From contig NZ_FUYV01000023.1 in assembly GCF_900168165.1 (NCBI RefSeq), positions 1 to 61,173 of the forward strand: a stretch of DNA of 61,173 nucleotides. Reading direction: 5' to 3'. Shown piece after piece: positions 9,366-19,134 of the stretch; the stretch's first letter is position 1, and the number at the start of each line of letters is the position of its first letter. The notes beneath the pieces are model-generated. The model saw only the letters and a list, made by a program, of their open reading frames with translations. It searched no databases and was not told the origin of the DNA. Both the position numbers and the translations under genes were made by a program. Origin of the DNA: Alkalitalea saponilacus. Its GTDB lineage: Bacteria > Bacteroidota > Bacteroidia > Bacteroidales > Marinilabiliaceae.

Positions 9366-10415
9366 ATGGCTAAGATTAATTTCGGAGGAACCGAAGAAAA
9401 CGTAGTAACACGTGAGGAATTTCCTTTGGATAAAGCACGCGAAGTGCTTAAAGACGAAGTAATTGCTGTTATTGGATACGGCGTACAAGGGCCGGGACAG
9501 GCTCTCAACCTGAAAGACAATGGTTTTAACGTTATCATTGGACAACGTAAAGAATCCAAAACCTGGGACAAGGCTGTTGCCGACGGGTGGGAGCCCGGAA
9601 AAACCCTTTTCCCCATTGAAGAAGCCCTTGACAAAGGAACCATTATCCAATATCTGCTTTCGGATGCCGGACAGATTTCTGTTTGGCCAACTGTTCAAAA
9701 ATATCTGAAACCTGGTAAAGCTCTTTATTTTTCACACGGTTTTGGTGTTACCTACAAAGATCGTACAGGTATTATTCCACCTTCTGATGTGGACGTAATT
9801 CTTGTGGCTCCTAAAGGATCAGGTACCAGCCTTCGTCGCATGTTCCTTGAAGGACGTGGATTGAATTCCAGCTACGCGATTTTCCAGGATGCTACCGGAA
9901 AAGCCAAAGAGAGAGTTGTTGCTCTTGGAATCGGAGTTGGTAGCGGTTATTTGTTCGAAACCACTTTCCAAAAAGAGGTTTACAGTGACCTTACCGGTGA
10001 AAGAGGAACCCTGATGGGTGCCATCCAGGGAATTTTTGCTGCTCAGTACGAAGTTTTAAGAAGCAACGGACACAGTCCGTCTGAAGCTTTTAACGAAACG
10101 GTTGAGGAACTTACCCAAAGTTTGATGCCATTAGTGGCTGAAAACGGAATGGACTGGATGTATGCCAACTGTTCAACCACTGCACAACGCGGAGCGCTTG
10201 ACTGGTGGAAGAAATTCCGTGACGCTACCCTGCCTGTGTTTAGCGATCTTTACAGCGAAGTTGCCAAAGGCAACGAAGCTCAACGATCCATCGATTCAAA
10301 CAGTCAGTCTGATTATCGTGTGAAACTTGAAGCTGAACTTAAAGAGTTGCGCGAATCTGAAATGTGGCGTGCCGGTGCAGCTGTTCGTACTTTGCGTCCC
10401 GAAAATGATAAATAG
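9366..10415 (+). CDS. ilvC: Ketol-acid reductoisomerase (class I)
   Basis: A 349-residue, short class I enzyme. It isomerises and reduces 2-acetolactate or 2-aceto-2-hydroxybutyrate to the dihydroxy acids using NAD(P)H and Mg2+. The Rossmann loop reads VIGYGVQGPGQALNLKDNG, with V in place of the more usual S, and GQRKESKTW follows. APKGSGTSLRR and the helical C-terminal knotted domain with the acidic metal-binding residues (SDLTGERGTLMGAIQG; FNETVEELTQSLMPLV) are present. The coding sequence is somewhat more GC-rich and codon-biased than its neighbours, consistent with high expression. Confidence 0.97.
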   Translation: MAKINFGGTEENVVTREEFPLDKAREVLKDEVIAVIGYGVQGPGQALNLKDNGFNVIIGQRKESKTWDKAVADGWEPGKTLFPIEEALDKGTIIQYLLSDAGQISVWPTVQKYLKPGKALYFSHGFGVTYKDRTGIIPPSDVDVILVAPKGSGTSLRRMFLEGRGLNSSYAIFQDATGKAKERVVALGIGVGSGYLFETTFQKEVYSDLTGERGTLMGAIQGIFAAQYEVLRSNGHSPSEAFNETVEELTQSLMPLVAENGMDWMYANCSTTAQRGALDWWKKFRDATLPVFSDLYSEVAKGNEAQRSIDSNSQSDYRVKLEAELKELRESEMWRAGAAVRTLRPENDK

Positions 10416-10434
10416 TCATTAGAGAATACAATGA

Positions 10435-10462
10435 GTGATAAAGGAGTTTCCTCCTTTATCAC
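10435..10462 (+). other. Intercistronic stem-loop between ilvC and leuA
   Basis: A perfect 12-bp stem, GTGATAAAGGAG (10435-10446) with CTCCTTTATCAC (10451-10462), and a TTTC loop. It is followed by TTCCTTAAATC rather than a T-run, so full termination is unlikely. It may set the ratio of ilv to leu expression or protect mRNA ends. Confidence 0.65.
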
Positions 10463-10519
10463 TTCCTTAAATCATTCAAAATCAAAAATCCGGAGACAAC
10501 CGGACAAAAAGAGACATTT

Positions 10520-12019
10520 ATGAGCAATAGAGTCTATATTTTCGACACCACTTTAAGGGATGGCGAACAGGTACCCGGATGCCAGCTGAATACCATTGAA
10601 AAAATTGAAGTGGCACGTCAACTGGAGAAACTGGGAGTGGACATTATTGAAGCCGGCTTTCCGGTCTCGAGTCCGGGAGATTTTAACTCAGTGGTAGAAA
10701 TCTCCAAAGCTGTTTCCAACCCAACCATTTGCGCGCTAACCCGCGCGGTAAAAAAAGACATTGAAGTAGCTGCCGATGCACTTCAGTTTGCAAAAAAAGG
10801 AAGAATTCATACAGGTATCGGAACTTCACCATACCACATCTACAATAAACTGAACTCAACACCCGAGGCCATAATAGAGCGCGCCGTTGAGGCGGTTAAG
10901 TTTGCTAAAAAGTTTGTTGAAGACGTTGAGTTTTATGCAGAAGATGCAGGCCGGTCTGAGAATGAGTATTTGGCCAGAGTCATTGAAGCTGTCATTAAAG
11001 CCGGAGCAACTGTGGTTAATATTCCTGACACAACCGGCTATTGTCTGCCTTCAGAATACGGAGAAAAAATTGCCTATTTGGTTAACAATGTTCCCAACAT
11101 TGATAAAGCCATTATTTCAACACATTGCCACAACGACTTAGGGATGGCAACAGCCAACTCAATCTCCGGAATTATCAATGGAGCGCGTCAGGTTGAGGTT
11201 ACAATGAACGGTATTGGTGAGAGAGCAGGCAACACCTCTTTGGAAGAGATTGTAATGACATTGCGCTGTCATAAGGATCTTAATTTCGATACCGGAATTG
11301 ACTCCAAGCAAATCATGAAAACCAGTGGATTGGTTTCTACATTGATGCGTATGCCCATCCAGCCCAACAAAGCCATTGTTGGTCGCAATGCGTTTTCTCA
11401 CTCTTCCGGTATTCATCAGGATGGAGTTCTGAAAAACCGGGAAAATTATGAGATCATCGATCCGGTTGACGTGGGTGTAAAAGAATCTTCTATCGTTTTA
11501 ACAGCAAGAAGTGGACGTGCAGCTCTTAAACACCGTCTGAGCGTATTGGGTTATAATTTTGAGCCGGCCGAAGTTGATGAAATATATCAAAAATTCCTTG
11601 AACTGGCCGATAAGAAGAAAGACATTACCGATGAAGATCTGGAAATTCTGGTTGGACGTAATGTTGAAAAGGACTCTAAACGTCCGCTAAAACTTGAATC
11701 TCTTCAGGTGGTGTGTGGAAAATCAACCATTCCAACAGCAACTGTACAGGTTAATTTTAATGGAGATGTATTTACTGAAACAGCATCAGGTAACGGCCCC
11801 ATTGACGCTGCTTTTACAGCCGTTAAAGCACTGGTTAAAAGACGTGTGCGTTTGGAAGAGTTTCTTATACAAGCCATTACCCGGGGAAGTGATGACCTTG
11901 GTAAGGTTCACGTTCAGATTGAACACCAGGGACATACCTATTACGGATTTTCTGCGCATACCGATATCATAACGGCTTCTGTTGAAGCATTTTTGGATGC
12001 ATTGGGGAAAATCCAATAG
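10520..12019 (+). CDS. leuA: 2-Isopropylmalate synthase
   Basis: A 499-residue enzyme that condenses acetyl-CoA with 2-oxoisovalerate, the first committed step of leucine synthesis. The DRE-TIM barrel starts with [15 protein letters not shown]; the metal-binding His pair is in [15 protein letters not shown], and the loop [15 protein letters not shown] is conserved. [16 protein letters not shown] marks the linker, and the C-terminal ~120 residues form the LeuA allosteric (leucine-sensing) domain ending in [12 protein letters not shown]. It is distinct from the second family member at 14232. Confidence 0.97.
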   Translation: MSNRVYIFDTTLRDGEQVPGCQLNTIEKIEVARQLEKLGVDIIEAGFPVSSPGDFNSVVEISKAVSNPTICALTRAVKKDIEVAADALQFAKKGRIHTGIGTSPYHIYNKLNSTPEAIIERAVEAVKFAKKFVEDVEFYAEDAGRSENEYLARVIEAVIKAGATVVNIPDTTGYCLPSEYGEKIAYLVNNVPNIDKAIISTHCHNDLGMATANSISGIINGARQVEVTMNGIGERAGNTSLEEIVMTLRCHKDLNFDTGIDSKQIMKTSGLVSTLMRMPIQPNKAIVGRNAFSHSSGIHQDGVLKNRENYEIIDPVDVGVKESSIVLTARSGRAALKHRLSVLGYNFEPAEVDEIYQKFLELADKKKDITDEDLEILVGRNVEKDSKRPLKLESLQVVCGKSTIPTATVQVNFNGDVFTETASGNGPIDAAFTAVKALVKRRVRLEEFLIQAITRGSDDLGKVHVQIEHQGHTYYGFSAHTDIITASVEAFLDALGKIQ

Positions 12020-12030
12020 CCATTGAGTCA

Positions 12031-12060
12031 ACTTAAATCGAACGATTGTTCGATTTAAGT
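12031..12060 (+). other. Intercistronic stem-loop between leuA and leuC
   Basis: A perfect 13-bp stem, ACTTAAATCGAAC (12031-12043) with GTTCGATTTAAGT (12048-12060), and a GATT loop. Only TTGAACTT follows, so the U-tract is weak. It lies 11 bases after the leuA stop and about 50 bases before the TTG start of leuC. Confidence 0.65.
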
Positions 12061-12112
12061 TTGAACTTATCATATAAAAAATAGTTGTATAATAATATAA
12101 AAACAGAGAACC

Positions 12113-13513
12113 TTGGCAGGAAAAACACTTTTCGACAAAATCTGGGAAAAACACGTTGTAAACAATGTTGAAGGAGGACCCAGTGTGTTGTACATAGATC
12201 GTCACCTGATTCATGAGGTGACCAGTCCGCAGGCTTTTGCCGGACTTAAAGAGAGAGATATAAAAGTTCGTTGCCCCGAAAAGACCATCGCAACACCCGA
12301 CCATAATATTCCAACCATGGATCAGCATTTGCAGATTCATGATGAGTTAAGCCGTTTTCAGGTGAATAAACTCAAGGAGAATTGTGAAGTTAACGGGATA
12401 ACCATGTATGGTTTAACACATCCATACAATGGAATTGTTCATGTGATTGGTCCTGAGCTTGGATTAACCCGTCCGGGAATGACCATTGTTTGCGGCGACA
12501 GTCATACATCTACCCATGGTGCCTTTGGAAGCATTGCTTTCGGAATTGGAACCAGTGAGGTGGAAATGGTGTTGGCTACTCAATGTCTGATGCAAACACG
12601 GCCAAAAACCATGAGAATAAATGTGGATGGAGAACTTAAAAAAGGAGTAACATCCAAGGACATTGTTCTTTACATCATTTCTCAACTAACCACAGGGGGA
12701 GGAACTGGATACTTTGTTGAGTTTGCAGGTTCAGCTATTCGCTCCTTGTCTATGGAAGCGCGCATGACCATTTGTAATATGAGCATCGAAATGGGTGCCA
12801 AAGGCGGAATGATCGCTCCGGACGAAACCACTTTCGAATATGTGAAAGGGCGCGAATTTGCTCCAAAGGGTGAAGAGTGGGAAAAAGCTTTGGCAGAGTG
12901 GAAACAACTGCCATCTGATCCCGACGCAGTTTTTGATAAGGAGATTCACTTTAAGGCAGAAGACATTGAGCCCATTATTACCTATGGAACCAACCCCGGT
13001 ATGGGAATGGGAATTTCAGGTAATATTCCAAAAGTTGACGAAATTGAGAAGTCTTCTCAAAAATCTTTTGTGAAATCGCTCGAATATATGGGCTTTAACG
13101 CTGGAGATGCCATGATTGGAAAGCGTGTAGATTATGTGTTTGTTGGAAGTTGCACCAACGGACGTATTGAGGATTTGCGCGCGTTTACCCAATTCGTTGA
13201 AGGAAAGAAAAAAGCCGACAACGTAGTAGCATGGATTGTTCCTGGTAGTAAGCAAGTTGAAAAGCAGGCACTTGAAGAAGGCTTAAAGGAAAAACTGGAA
13301 GCCGCCGGATTTGAATTGCGTCAACCCGGTTGCTCTGCTTGTTTGGCCATGAATGATGATAAAATTCCCGAGGGATTGTACGCGGTTTCTACCTCCAACA
13401 GAAACTTTGAAGGACGCCAGGGACCCGGAGCCAGAACCATGTTGGCCAGTCCGCTCACTGCCGCTGCTGCAGCCGTTACCGGAGTAATTACTGACCCCAG
13501 AACTTTGCTGTAG
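12113..13513 (+). CDS. leuC: 3-Isopropylmalate dehydratase, large subunit
   Basis: A 466-residue aconitase-family subunit. With LeuD it isomerises 2-isopropylmalate to 3-isopropylmalate and, with citramalate synthase in this operon, probably also (R)-citramalate via citraconate to 3-methylmalate. The start is a TTG: the frame has a stop at 12098 and no ATG between, and the translation [16 protein letters not shown] aligns with the LeuC N-terminus. The 4Fe-4S cysteines are in [13 protein letters not shown] and [10 protein letters not shown]; the C-terminus has [19 protein letters not shown]. Confidence 0.97.
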   Translation: MAGKTLFDKIWEKHVVNNVEGGPSVLYIDRHLIHEVTSPQAFAGLKERDIKVRCPEKTIATPDHNIPTMDQHLQIHDELSRFQVNKLKENCEVNGITMYGLTHPYNGIVHVIGPELGLTRPGMTIVCGDSHTSTHGAFGSIAFGIGTSEVEMVLATQCLMQTRPKTMRINVDGELKKGVTSKDIVLYIISQLTTGGGTGYFVEFAGSAIRSLSMEARMTICNMSIEMGAKGGMIAPDETTFEYVKGREFAPKGEEWEKALAEWKQLPSDPDAVFDKEIHFKAEDIEPIITYGTNPGMGMGISGNIPKVDEIEKSSQKSFVKSLEYMGFNAGDAMIGKRVDYVFVGSCTNGRIEDLRAFTQFVEGKKKADNVVAWIVPGSKQVEKQALEEGLKEKLEAAGFELRQPGCSACLAMNDDKIPEGLYAVSTSNRNFEGRQGPGARTMLASPLTAAAAAVTGVITDPRTLL

Positions 13514-13557
13514 CAGGGGTTTTAAAGATTAAAGTATTAACGACAAATTTTAATTCA

Positions 13558-14154
13558 ATGCCAATAGATAAATTCGTAACACTTGAATCCAGCTGTGTAC
13601 CGTTGCCCATTGAAAACGTAGATACCGACCAGATTATACCGGCAAGATTTTTGAAAAAAACCACCCGCGATGGATTTGGTGACAGCCTTTTCTGTGACTG
13701 GAGATATGATAAGGAAGGCAATCCAAAGCCCGATTTTGTGCTGAATGATCCAACTTATTCTGGTTCCATTCTTGTAGCAGGTAAAAACTTTGGTAGTGGT
13801 TCCAGCAGGGAACATGCTGCATGGGCAATTCATGGCTACGGTTTCAAAGTGGTAGTTTCAAGCTTTTTTGCAGATATATTTAAGAATAATGCACTAAACA
13901 ACGGAGTACTTCCTGTTCAGATATCTGATGATTTTCTAAATCAATTGTTTGAAGCCATTGAGGCTGATGCAAAGGTGATTATAAAAGTTGATCTTGAGAA
14001 TCAAACGATTTCAGTACCGTCAAAAAATATTTCAGAGAAATTTGATATCAATCCTTATAAAAAGAAATGCCTGATTAACGGGTATGATGATATTGATTAT
14101 CTACTAAGTATTACTGATGATATTCAGGCTTGGGAAGAAAAAGCCAATGCATAA
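13558..14154 (+). CDS. leuD: 3-Isopropylmalate dehydratase, small subunit
   Basis: A 198-residue swivel-domain subunit, close to the E. coli length (201). Family motifs are [55 protein letters not shown] and the C-terminal [23 protein letters not shown]. It forms the active enzyme with LeuC, encoded 44 bases upstream. Confidence 0.97.
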   Translation: MPIDKFVTLESSCVPLPIENVDTDQIIPARFLKKTTRDGFGDSLFCDWRYDKEGNPKPDFVLNDPTYSGSILVAGKNFGSGSSREHAAWAIHGYGFKVVVSSFFADIFKNNALNNGVLPVQISDDFLNQLFEAIEADAKVIIKVDLENQTISVPSKNISEKFDINPYKKKCLINGYDDIDYLLSITDDIQAWEEKANA

Positions 14155-14162
14155 TTTAAAGT

Positions 14163-14196
14163 ATTCGTGATTGGAAAACTCCAATCACGAATTTTT
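14163..14196 (+). other. Stem-loop with U-tract between leuD and cimA (partial terminator)
   Basis: A perfect 13-bp stem, ATTCGTGATTGGA (14163-14175) with TCCAATCACGAAT (14180-14192), and an AAAC loop is followed by TTTT before CC. It looks like an intrinsic terminator inside the operon, 36 bases before cimA, so it probably lowers rather than abolishes expression of cimA and leuB. Confidence 0.65.
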
Positions 14197-14231
14197 CCAT
14201 TCGCCTGCAAATCTTATCAAAAAACAGAATC

Positions 14232-15767
14232 ATGACCAATATAGAAGTAATGGATACAACCCTTAGGGATGGAGAACAAACCACAGGGGTATCATTCAGT
14301 GAAGCGGAAAAACTTGCAATTGCCCGGCTTTTGCTCGAGGAAATTAAGGTTGATCGCATTGAAGTTGCTTCAGCCAGAGTATCGGATGGGGAATTCAGAT
14401 CAGTGAAGAGAATTACCGATTGGGCCAAAAAGAACAATTGTATTGAACGGGTCGAGATTTTAGGATTTGTTGATCAGACTGTATCATTAGATTGGATTGC
14501 AGAAGCTGGAGGAAAGGTTATCAACTTATTAACAAAAGGCTCTTTGAAGCACTTGCAGGGTCAATTGAGAAAAACCCCTGAACAACATGCTGCAGATATC
14601 CAGTTTGTGATTGATGAAGCTGAAAAACGCGGCATAACAGTCAATGTTTATTTAGAAGACTGGTCAAACGGAATGCTAAGTTCCCGAGAGTATGTTTACT
14701 TTATGGTAGATTTTCTGAGCAAAGCAAAGGTTCGAAGAATCATGCTGCCTGATACACTTGGAATTCTTAATCCGGAGCAGACTTATGAGTTTTGCAAAGA
14801 TATGTATGACCGATATCCCGGGGTACATTTTGATTTTCATGCTCATAACGATTACGATTTTTCGGTGGCCAATGTATTTATGGCACTAAAAGCCGGAATG
14901 AAAGGACTTCATACCACTGTGAACGGACTGGGAGAACGTGCTGGTAATGCTCCACTCGCCAGCGTGCTGGGAATGATGAATGACCACTTGAAACTTCAGA
15001 ACTCGCTGAATGAGTCAAAGCTCACGAAAGTATCTAAAATGGTTGAGTCTTTTAGTGGAGTGCGTATTCCTGCCAATAAACCATTAACAGGAGAGTATGT
15101 ATTCACGCAGTGCAGCGGCGTTCATGCCGATGGCGATAATAAGGACAACCTTTATTTTAATGAACTGATGCCCGAACGTTTTGGTCGGGTTCGCCGCTAT
15201 GCTTTGGGAAAAACTTCCGGAAAAGCGAATATCAAAAAGAATCTGGAGGAACTTGGGATAGAACTGAATGCTGAAGATATGAAGAAGGTCACCCAAAGGG
15301 TGATCGATTTAGGGGATAAAAAAGAGACCGTTACAACCGAAGACCTCCCATATATTATATCAGATGTTCTAAAAAATAAGGAGACCCCTGAAAATATTAA
15401 ACTGTTAAATTACAGTTTAAGTCTGGTTCGTAAAATGAAACCTGTTGCAAGCATCCGTATTCAAATTCATAATAAAACCTACGCAGAGACGTCTATAGGT
15501 GATGGACAGTACGATGCATTTATGAAAGCGTTATGGAAAATTTACGAATCATTGAATCTGGATCATCCGGTATTAACCGATTATTGGGTATCGATACCTC
15601 CCGGTGGAAAGACCGACGCACTGGTTGAAACTGTAATTACATGGGATTTTAAAGGACAAGAGTTTAAAACCCGTGGTTTGGATGCTGACCAAACCGAAGC
15701 TGCTATTAAAGCTACCCTTAAAATGCTGAACATCATTGAAAGTGATGAGGTGAGGTTTAAAGGGTAA
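14232..15767 (+). CDS. cimA: (R)-Citramalate synthase, Leptospira-type, LeuA family
   Basis: A 511-residue DRE-TIM barrel enzyme with a C-terminal LeuA-type regulatory domain. It is only distantly similar to the LeuA at 10520. From memory it closely resembles the characterised Leptospira interrogans citramalate synthase: [72 protein letters not shown] and the late [17 protein letters not shown]. Catalytic features include DTTLRDGEQ and FHAHNDYD. It should condense acetyl-CoA with pyruvate, giving a threonine-independent entry to isoleucine; LeuCD and LeuB then make 2-oxobutyrate. Many databases label such proteins 2-isopropylmalate synthase. Confidence 0.85.
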   Translation: MTNIEVMDTTLRDGEQTTGVSFSEAEKLAIARLLLEEIKVDRIEVASARVSDGEFRSVKRITDWAKKNNCIERVEILGFVDQTVSLDWIAEAGGKVINLLTKGSLKHLQGQLRKTPEQHAADIQFVIDEAEKRGITVNVYLEDWSNGMLSSREYVYFMVDFLSKAKVRRIMLPDTLGILNPEQTYEFCKDMYDRYPGVHFDFHAHNDYDFSVANVFMALKAGMKGLHTTVNGLGERAGNAPLASVLGMMNDHLKLQNSLNESKLTKVSKMVESFSGVRIPANKPLTGEYVFTQCSGVHADGDNKDNLYFNELMPERFGRVRRYALGKTSGKANIKKNLEELGIELNAEDMKKVTQRVIDLGDKKETVTTEDLPYIISDVLKNKETPENIKLLNYSLSLVRKMKPVASIRIQIHNKTYAETSIGDGQYDAFMKALWKIYESLNLDHPVLTDYWVSIPPGGKTDALVETVITWDFKGQEFKTRGLDADQTEAAIKATLKMLNIIESDEVRFKG

Positions 15768-15798
15768 TTCCTTTGATTTTAAAAATAACTATATAATT

Positions 15799-16866
15799 AT
15801 GAAACTTAATATTGCTGTACTGGCCGGTGACGGAATCGGCCCCGAGATCATTGATCAGGCCATTAAGGTTGTAAACGCCGTTTGCGAAAAAAAGGGTCAT
15901 GAGGCAATTTATACAGAAGCTTTAACCGGTGCTGCCGCCATTGATGCGGTTGGTGATCCTTATCCGGAATCAACACACAAAGTATGTATGGATGCTGACG
16001 CGGTGTTGTTCGGTGCCATTGGACATCCAAAATTTGACAACGATCCTAACGCAAAAGTTCGACCCGAGCAAGGATTGCTTCGCATGCGTAAGCAATTGGG
16101 TTTATACGCCAACCTTCGTCCGGTTGAAACTTTTCCATCACTGTTACATAAATCTCCGTTGAGAAAGGATTTGGTTGAAGGTGCCAATTTCATGTGCATT
16201 CGAGAACTTACAGGTGGTATTTATTTTGGTGAAAAAGGCCGCAGTGAAGATGGAAACATGGCTTTCGACAACTGTGTTTATACCCGTGAAGAAATTGAAC
16301 GCATCCTAAAACTGGGATTCGAGTATGCCATGAAACGTAACAAGAAACTTACCGTGGTAGATAAAGCCAATGTTCTTGAAACTTCCAGGTTATGGCGTCA
16401 AATTGCTCAGGAAATGGCTCCCAATTATCCGGAAGTGGATACCCAATATATGTTTGTGGACAACGCTGCCATGCAAATCATACAATGGCCAAAGAATTTT
16501 GATGTAATGGTTACTGAGAATATGTTTGGTGATATTCTTACCGATGAAGCTTCAGTTATTACAGGTTCTCTGGGTTTATTGCCATCTGCATCCATCGGGT
16601 TGCACACCAGCGTTTTTGAACCCATACATGGTTCTTACCCGCAGGCTGCCGGGAAAAACATTGCCAACCCTATTGCCACAGTTCTATCAGCAGCTCTTAT
16701 GTTTGAGTATGCTTTTGATTTGAAAGACGAAGCAGAAATGATCCGCAAAGCGGTAACAGCCTCATTGGAACAGAGTTTTGTAACCGAAGACATTGATAAA
16801 GAAAATGCCAAAAAGACCTCTGAAGTTGGAGACTGGCTGGCTGATTATATCAGGAAAAACGGATAA
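15799..16866 (+). CDS. leuB: 3-Isopropylmalate dehydrogenase
   Basis: A 355-residue NAD-dependent beta-decarboxylating dehydrogenase. It oxidises 3-isopropylmalate to 2-oxoisocaproate and, in the citramalate route, 3-methylmalate to 2-oxobutyrate. Motifs: [11 protein letters not shown] at the start, [31 protein letters not shown], the active-site segment [32 protein letters not shown], and the metal/NAD region [27 protein letters not shown] followed by [19 protein letters not shown]. It is the last gene before the operon terminator. Confidence 0.97.
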   Translation: MKLNIAVLAGDGIGPEIIDQAIKVVNAVCEKKGHEAIYTEALTGAAAIDAVGDPYPESTHKVCMDADAVLFGAIGHPKFDNDPNAKVRPEQGLLRMRKQLGLYANLRPVETFPSLLHKSPLRKDLVEGANFMCIRELTGGIYFGEKGRSEDGNMAFDNCVYTREEIERILKLGFEYAMKRNKKLTVVDKANVLETSRLWRQIAQEMAPNYPEVDTQYMFVDNAAMQIIQWPKNFDVMVTENMFGDILTDEASVITGSLGLLPSASIGLHTSVFEPIHGSYPQAAGKNIANPIATVLSAALMFEYAFDLKDEAEMIRKAVTASLEQSFVTEDIDKENAKKTSEVGDWLADYIRKNG

Positions 16867-16884
16867 AGAACTAATTGAATTTTT

Positions 16885-16917
16885 AAAGCGACAAGTCTCA
16901 AAACTTGTCGCTTTTTT
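16885..16917 (+). terminator. Terminator of the ilv-leu operon
   Basis: A 12-bp perfect stem, AAAGCGACAAGT (16885-16896) with ACTTGTCGCTTT (16903-16914), runs into TTTTTT, 19 bases after the leuB stop. It also insulates the convergent protease gene. Confidence 0.88.
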
Positions 16918-16939
16918 GCTTTTACGCCTTGTCAATCAA

Positions 16940-19114
16940 TTATTTAATAACATGTACCATTTGCTCAAAATTACGCCAATTATTTTTACAATCCGCATAA
17001 GTGAATCTTACTTTATAAGCTTGTAAGGATTGTGTATTTTGACCTGCCCAGATGTTTATTGGTCCATCATAATTAACGGTATGCACATCCGATGAATAAA
17101 TGAGTCGATTTCTTCTATCCCATACATTCACCCTCCATTTATAAACAAATGATTGATTAACACGTAGAAAATCGTTTATCCCATCATCATTGGGAGTAAA
17201 TGTATTTGGCATTGCAACGCAAGGAACATAACATCCTCTGCCGTTGTTAGGCGTATCCATTATTCTTTCATCAATGTTCATGTATAAGGTTGCTCCTTTT
17301 TGAAATTCAACACCCCTCATTGAAATTGATTCTCCTGCAACCAAGTTTTTATTTCCACTTTTCATAACAGCATTAGAACCGGTATTAATGTTGGTTGTAA
17401 ATCTTGATTCCATTACTTCTCGACTGAAAAAGTCCATTACTGAGGTAATCTCAATGTAATCCTCAATTCCACAAGGTAAGCAATCACCACCGCAATCAAT
17501 ACCTGTTTCACCATTATCTCTTATGCAATTACTGCAATGAGCCGGCAAATAAGTTGGATCTGTTGTGTAGCGTTTGTGCTGTGCCGACAATCCTGTACCA
17601 ACGTAATCCCTTATGTGGGGATATATGTCATCAAATTTTATGCAAATACTTTCGGAGTGTCCGCAACGTTTGTTTGGGTTATGTGGTTCACCAATTACTA
17701 TCCCTTGCAAGTATTGCCCCCATGATGAAGAGAAAACCGGCCCACCTGACAGGCCTCCTTCTGAAACTCCAACGTTCCAATTCATAATGAAGGTTCCGTT
17801 TTCAAGATTTTGAGGCGCTTGGTTGGCTACGTTTACTTTTTTGGGAGCTCCATTCGGATGACCTATGGCTGCACCCTCCCGTGGATGCTTAAACCTTTCC
17901 CAGCCTGAAAAAACAAGGTCGTGTTTTGTGAGTTGCTTTATGGTTCGGCGAGATTGAAGTAAAACGTAATCATTCTTTGGGTCATATAGAGAATTATCCT
18001 GTTTATACCAAAAGTTATCCCCGATTGCTTTTATGTTCCCCACTCTAAGTTCACTGCGAATAGTTTCACCACTGGTTCGGCGATTTGTTATGCCGCAATC
18101 GCCATATTGATAGTTTACTACTATTTCGATTCTGGTGTCTGCATGGTCATGTAGTAATATTGGAACTTCATTTTCTTCATTAAATTGCTGATGTCCAAAA
18201 AGATGAGCTACTGAGAGAATGTATGGCATGTCATCAGGAGCATATCCGCTCCCACTTTTATTGATAAGTACCCCTGATCCTTTTATTCTTCTTCCTACTC
18301 CCAACAATGTCCGATTATATACATATATATGACATACAGACCTGGAAGCTTCTTTCCAGTATTCGCCCACGGGGCAAACAATGTCATTTAGGCATTGAAA
18401 TTCAGACTCCCCATGCGCCCCTTTAAGAATTGTGCTTTTCATATAGTTACGGCGGTTTCCATATCCATAGTCTAATTGGTCAATTATTAAATTGGGGCTA
18501 AATAGTGCATCATGTGGTTCAAAATACTCAATATAAAAATCATTGAACCTGACATATTCCTCCTCGTCTCCATATTCAAGTTGACGAATCGAATAAAGAA
18601 ATGATAGAGAGGTATGGTCATCTACTTCGCCATAATGATATTTTTCAAAAGGGTCATTAATATAATAAGAAAACCTTGCCCCCTCAGGTATTTTGGTGTT
18701 TGTTTTAAATGAAAATCCCAAGCTTACAGCTGTTGTAGCCGTAATTTTAAAAATCCATAGCGTCCCCTCATCTAACTCAAACTTCGTGGCATGCTCTTTA
18801 AAGTCTATGTAAACTTCATACATTTTTTGATATGTAGAACCCAGTCCCGGACGTTTACGAAAATACTCCTCATCATACTCCACCAGATACATCGAGTCGT
18901 TATTGACCGGGGCAAACTCATAGGATGTTTTAATCTCATCGAGGTTAAATTTCCCAAAATATTTTTGACTGAACACCACTGGCGATTCTTCTCCATTTAA
19001 CCCGGTGAGAAAATTGGGGACATCAGGAACTGAGGTTTGTTTGTGGCATCCCGTTTGTGCATTCACCGCACTGAATAAGAACACACCTATGAATAATAAT
19101 AAATATCTATACAT
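16940..19114 (-). CDS. Secreted trypsin-like serine protease with T9SS type B sorting domain
   Basis: A 724-residue protein. The signal peptide ends VNAQ at residue 20; a ~200-residue N-terminal domain without a family I recognise follows. A chymotrypsin-fold protease domain spans about 255-505, with a plausible triad of His304 (ILSVAHLFGH), Asp382 (PKNDYVLLQ) and Ser456 (GGLSGGPVF). A cysteine-rich segment (CSNCIRDNGETGIDCGGDC, 527 on) of a kind common in Bacteroidota exoproteins follows. The last ~90 residues (PNTFTPNDDGINDFLRVN; VWDRRNRLIYSS) are a CHU_C/gliding-motility C-terminal domain, the type B signal for T9SS export. Its start lies 20 bases after the S74 gene, probably co-transcribed. 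Confidence 0.88.
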   Translation of the reverse strand: MYRYLLLFIGVFLFSAVNAQTGCHKQTSVPDVPNFLTGLNGEESPVVFSQKYFGKFNLDEIKTSYEFAPVNNDSMYLVEYDEEYFRKRPGLGSTYQKMYEVYIDFKEHATKFELDEGTLWIFKITATTAVSLGFSFKTNTKIPEGARFSYYINDPFEKYHYGEVDDHTSLSFLYSIRQLEYGDEEEYVRFNDFYIEYFEPHDALFSPNLIIDQLDYGYGNRRNYMKSTILKGAHGESEFQCLNDIVCPVGEYWKEASRSVCHIYVYNRTLLGVGRRIKGSGVLINKSGSGYAPDDMPYILSVAHLFGHQQFNEENEVPILLHDHADTRIEIVVNYQYGDCGITNRRTSGETIRSELRVGNIKAIGDNFWYKQDNSLYDPKNDYVLLQSRRTIKQLTKHDLVFSGWERFKHPREGAAIGHPNGAPKKVNVANQAPQNLENGTFIMNWNVGVSEGGLSGGPVFSSSWGQYLQGIVIGEPHNPNKRCGHSESICIKFDDIYPHIRDYVGTGLSAQHKRYTTDPTYLPAHCSNCIRDNGETGIDCGGDCLPCGIEDYIEITSVMDFFSREVMESRFTTNINTGSNAVMKSGNKNLVAGESISMRGVEFQKGATLYMNIDERIMDTPNNGRGCYVPCVAMPNTFTPNDDGINDFLRVNQSFVYKWRVNVWDRRNRLIYSSDVHTVNYDGPINIWAGQNTQSLQAYKVRFTYADCKNNWRNFEQMVHVIK

Positions 19115-19134
19115 TATCTTCGAATTGGATAGGT

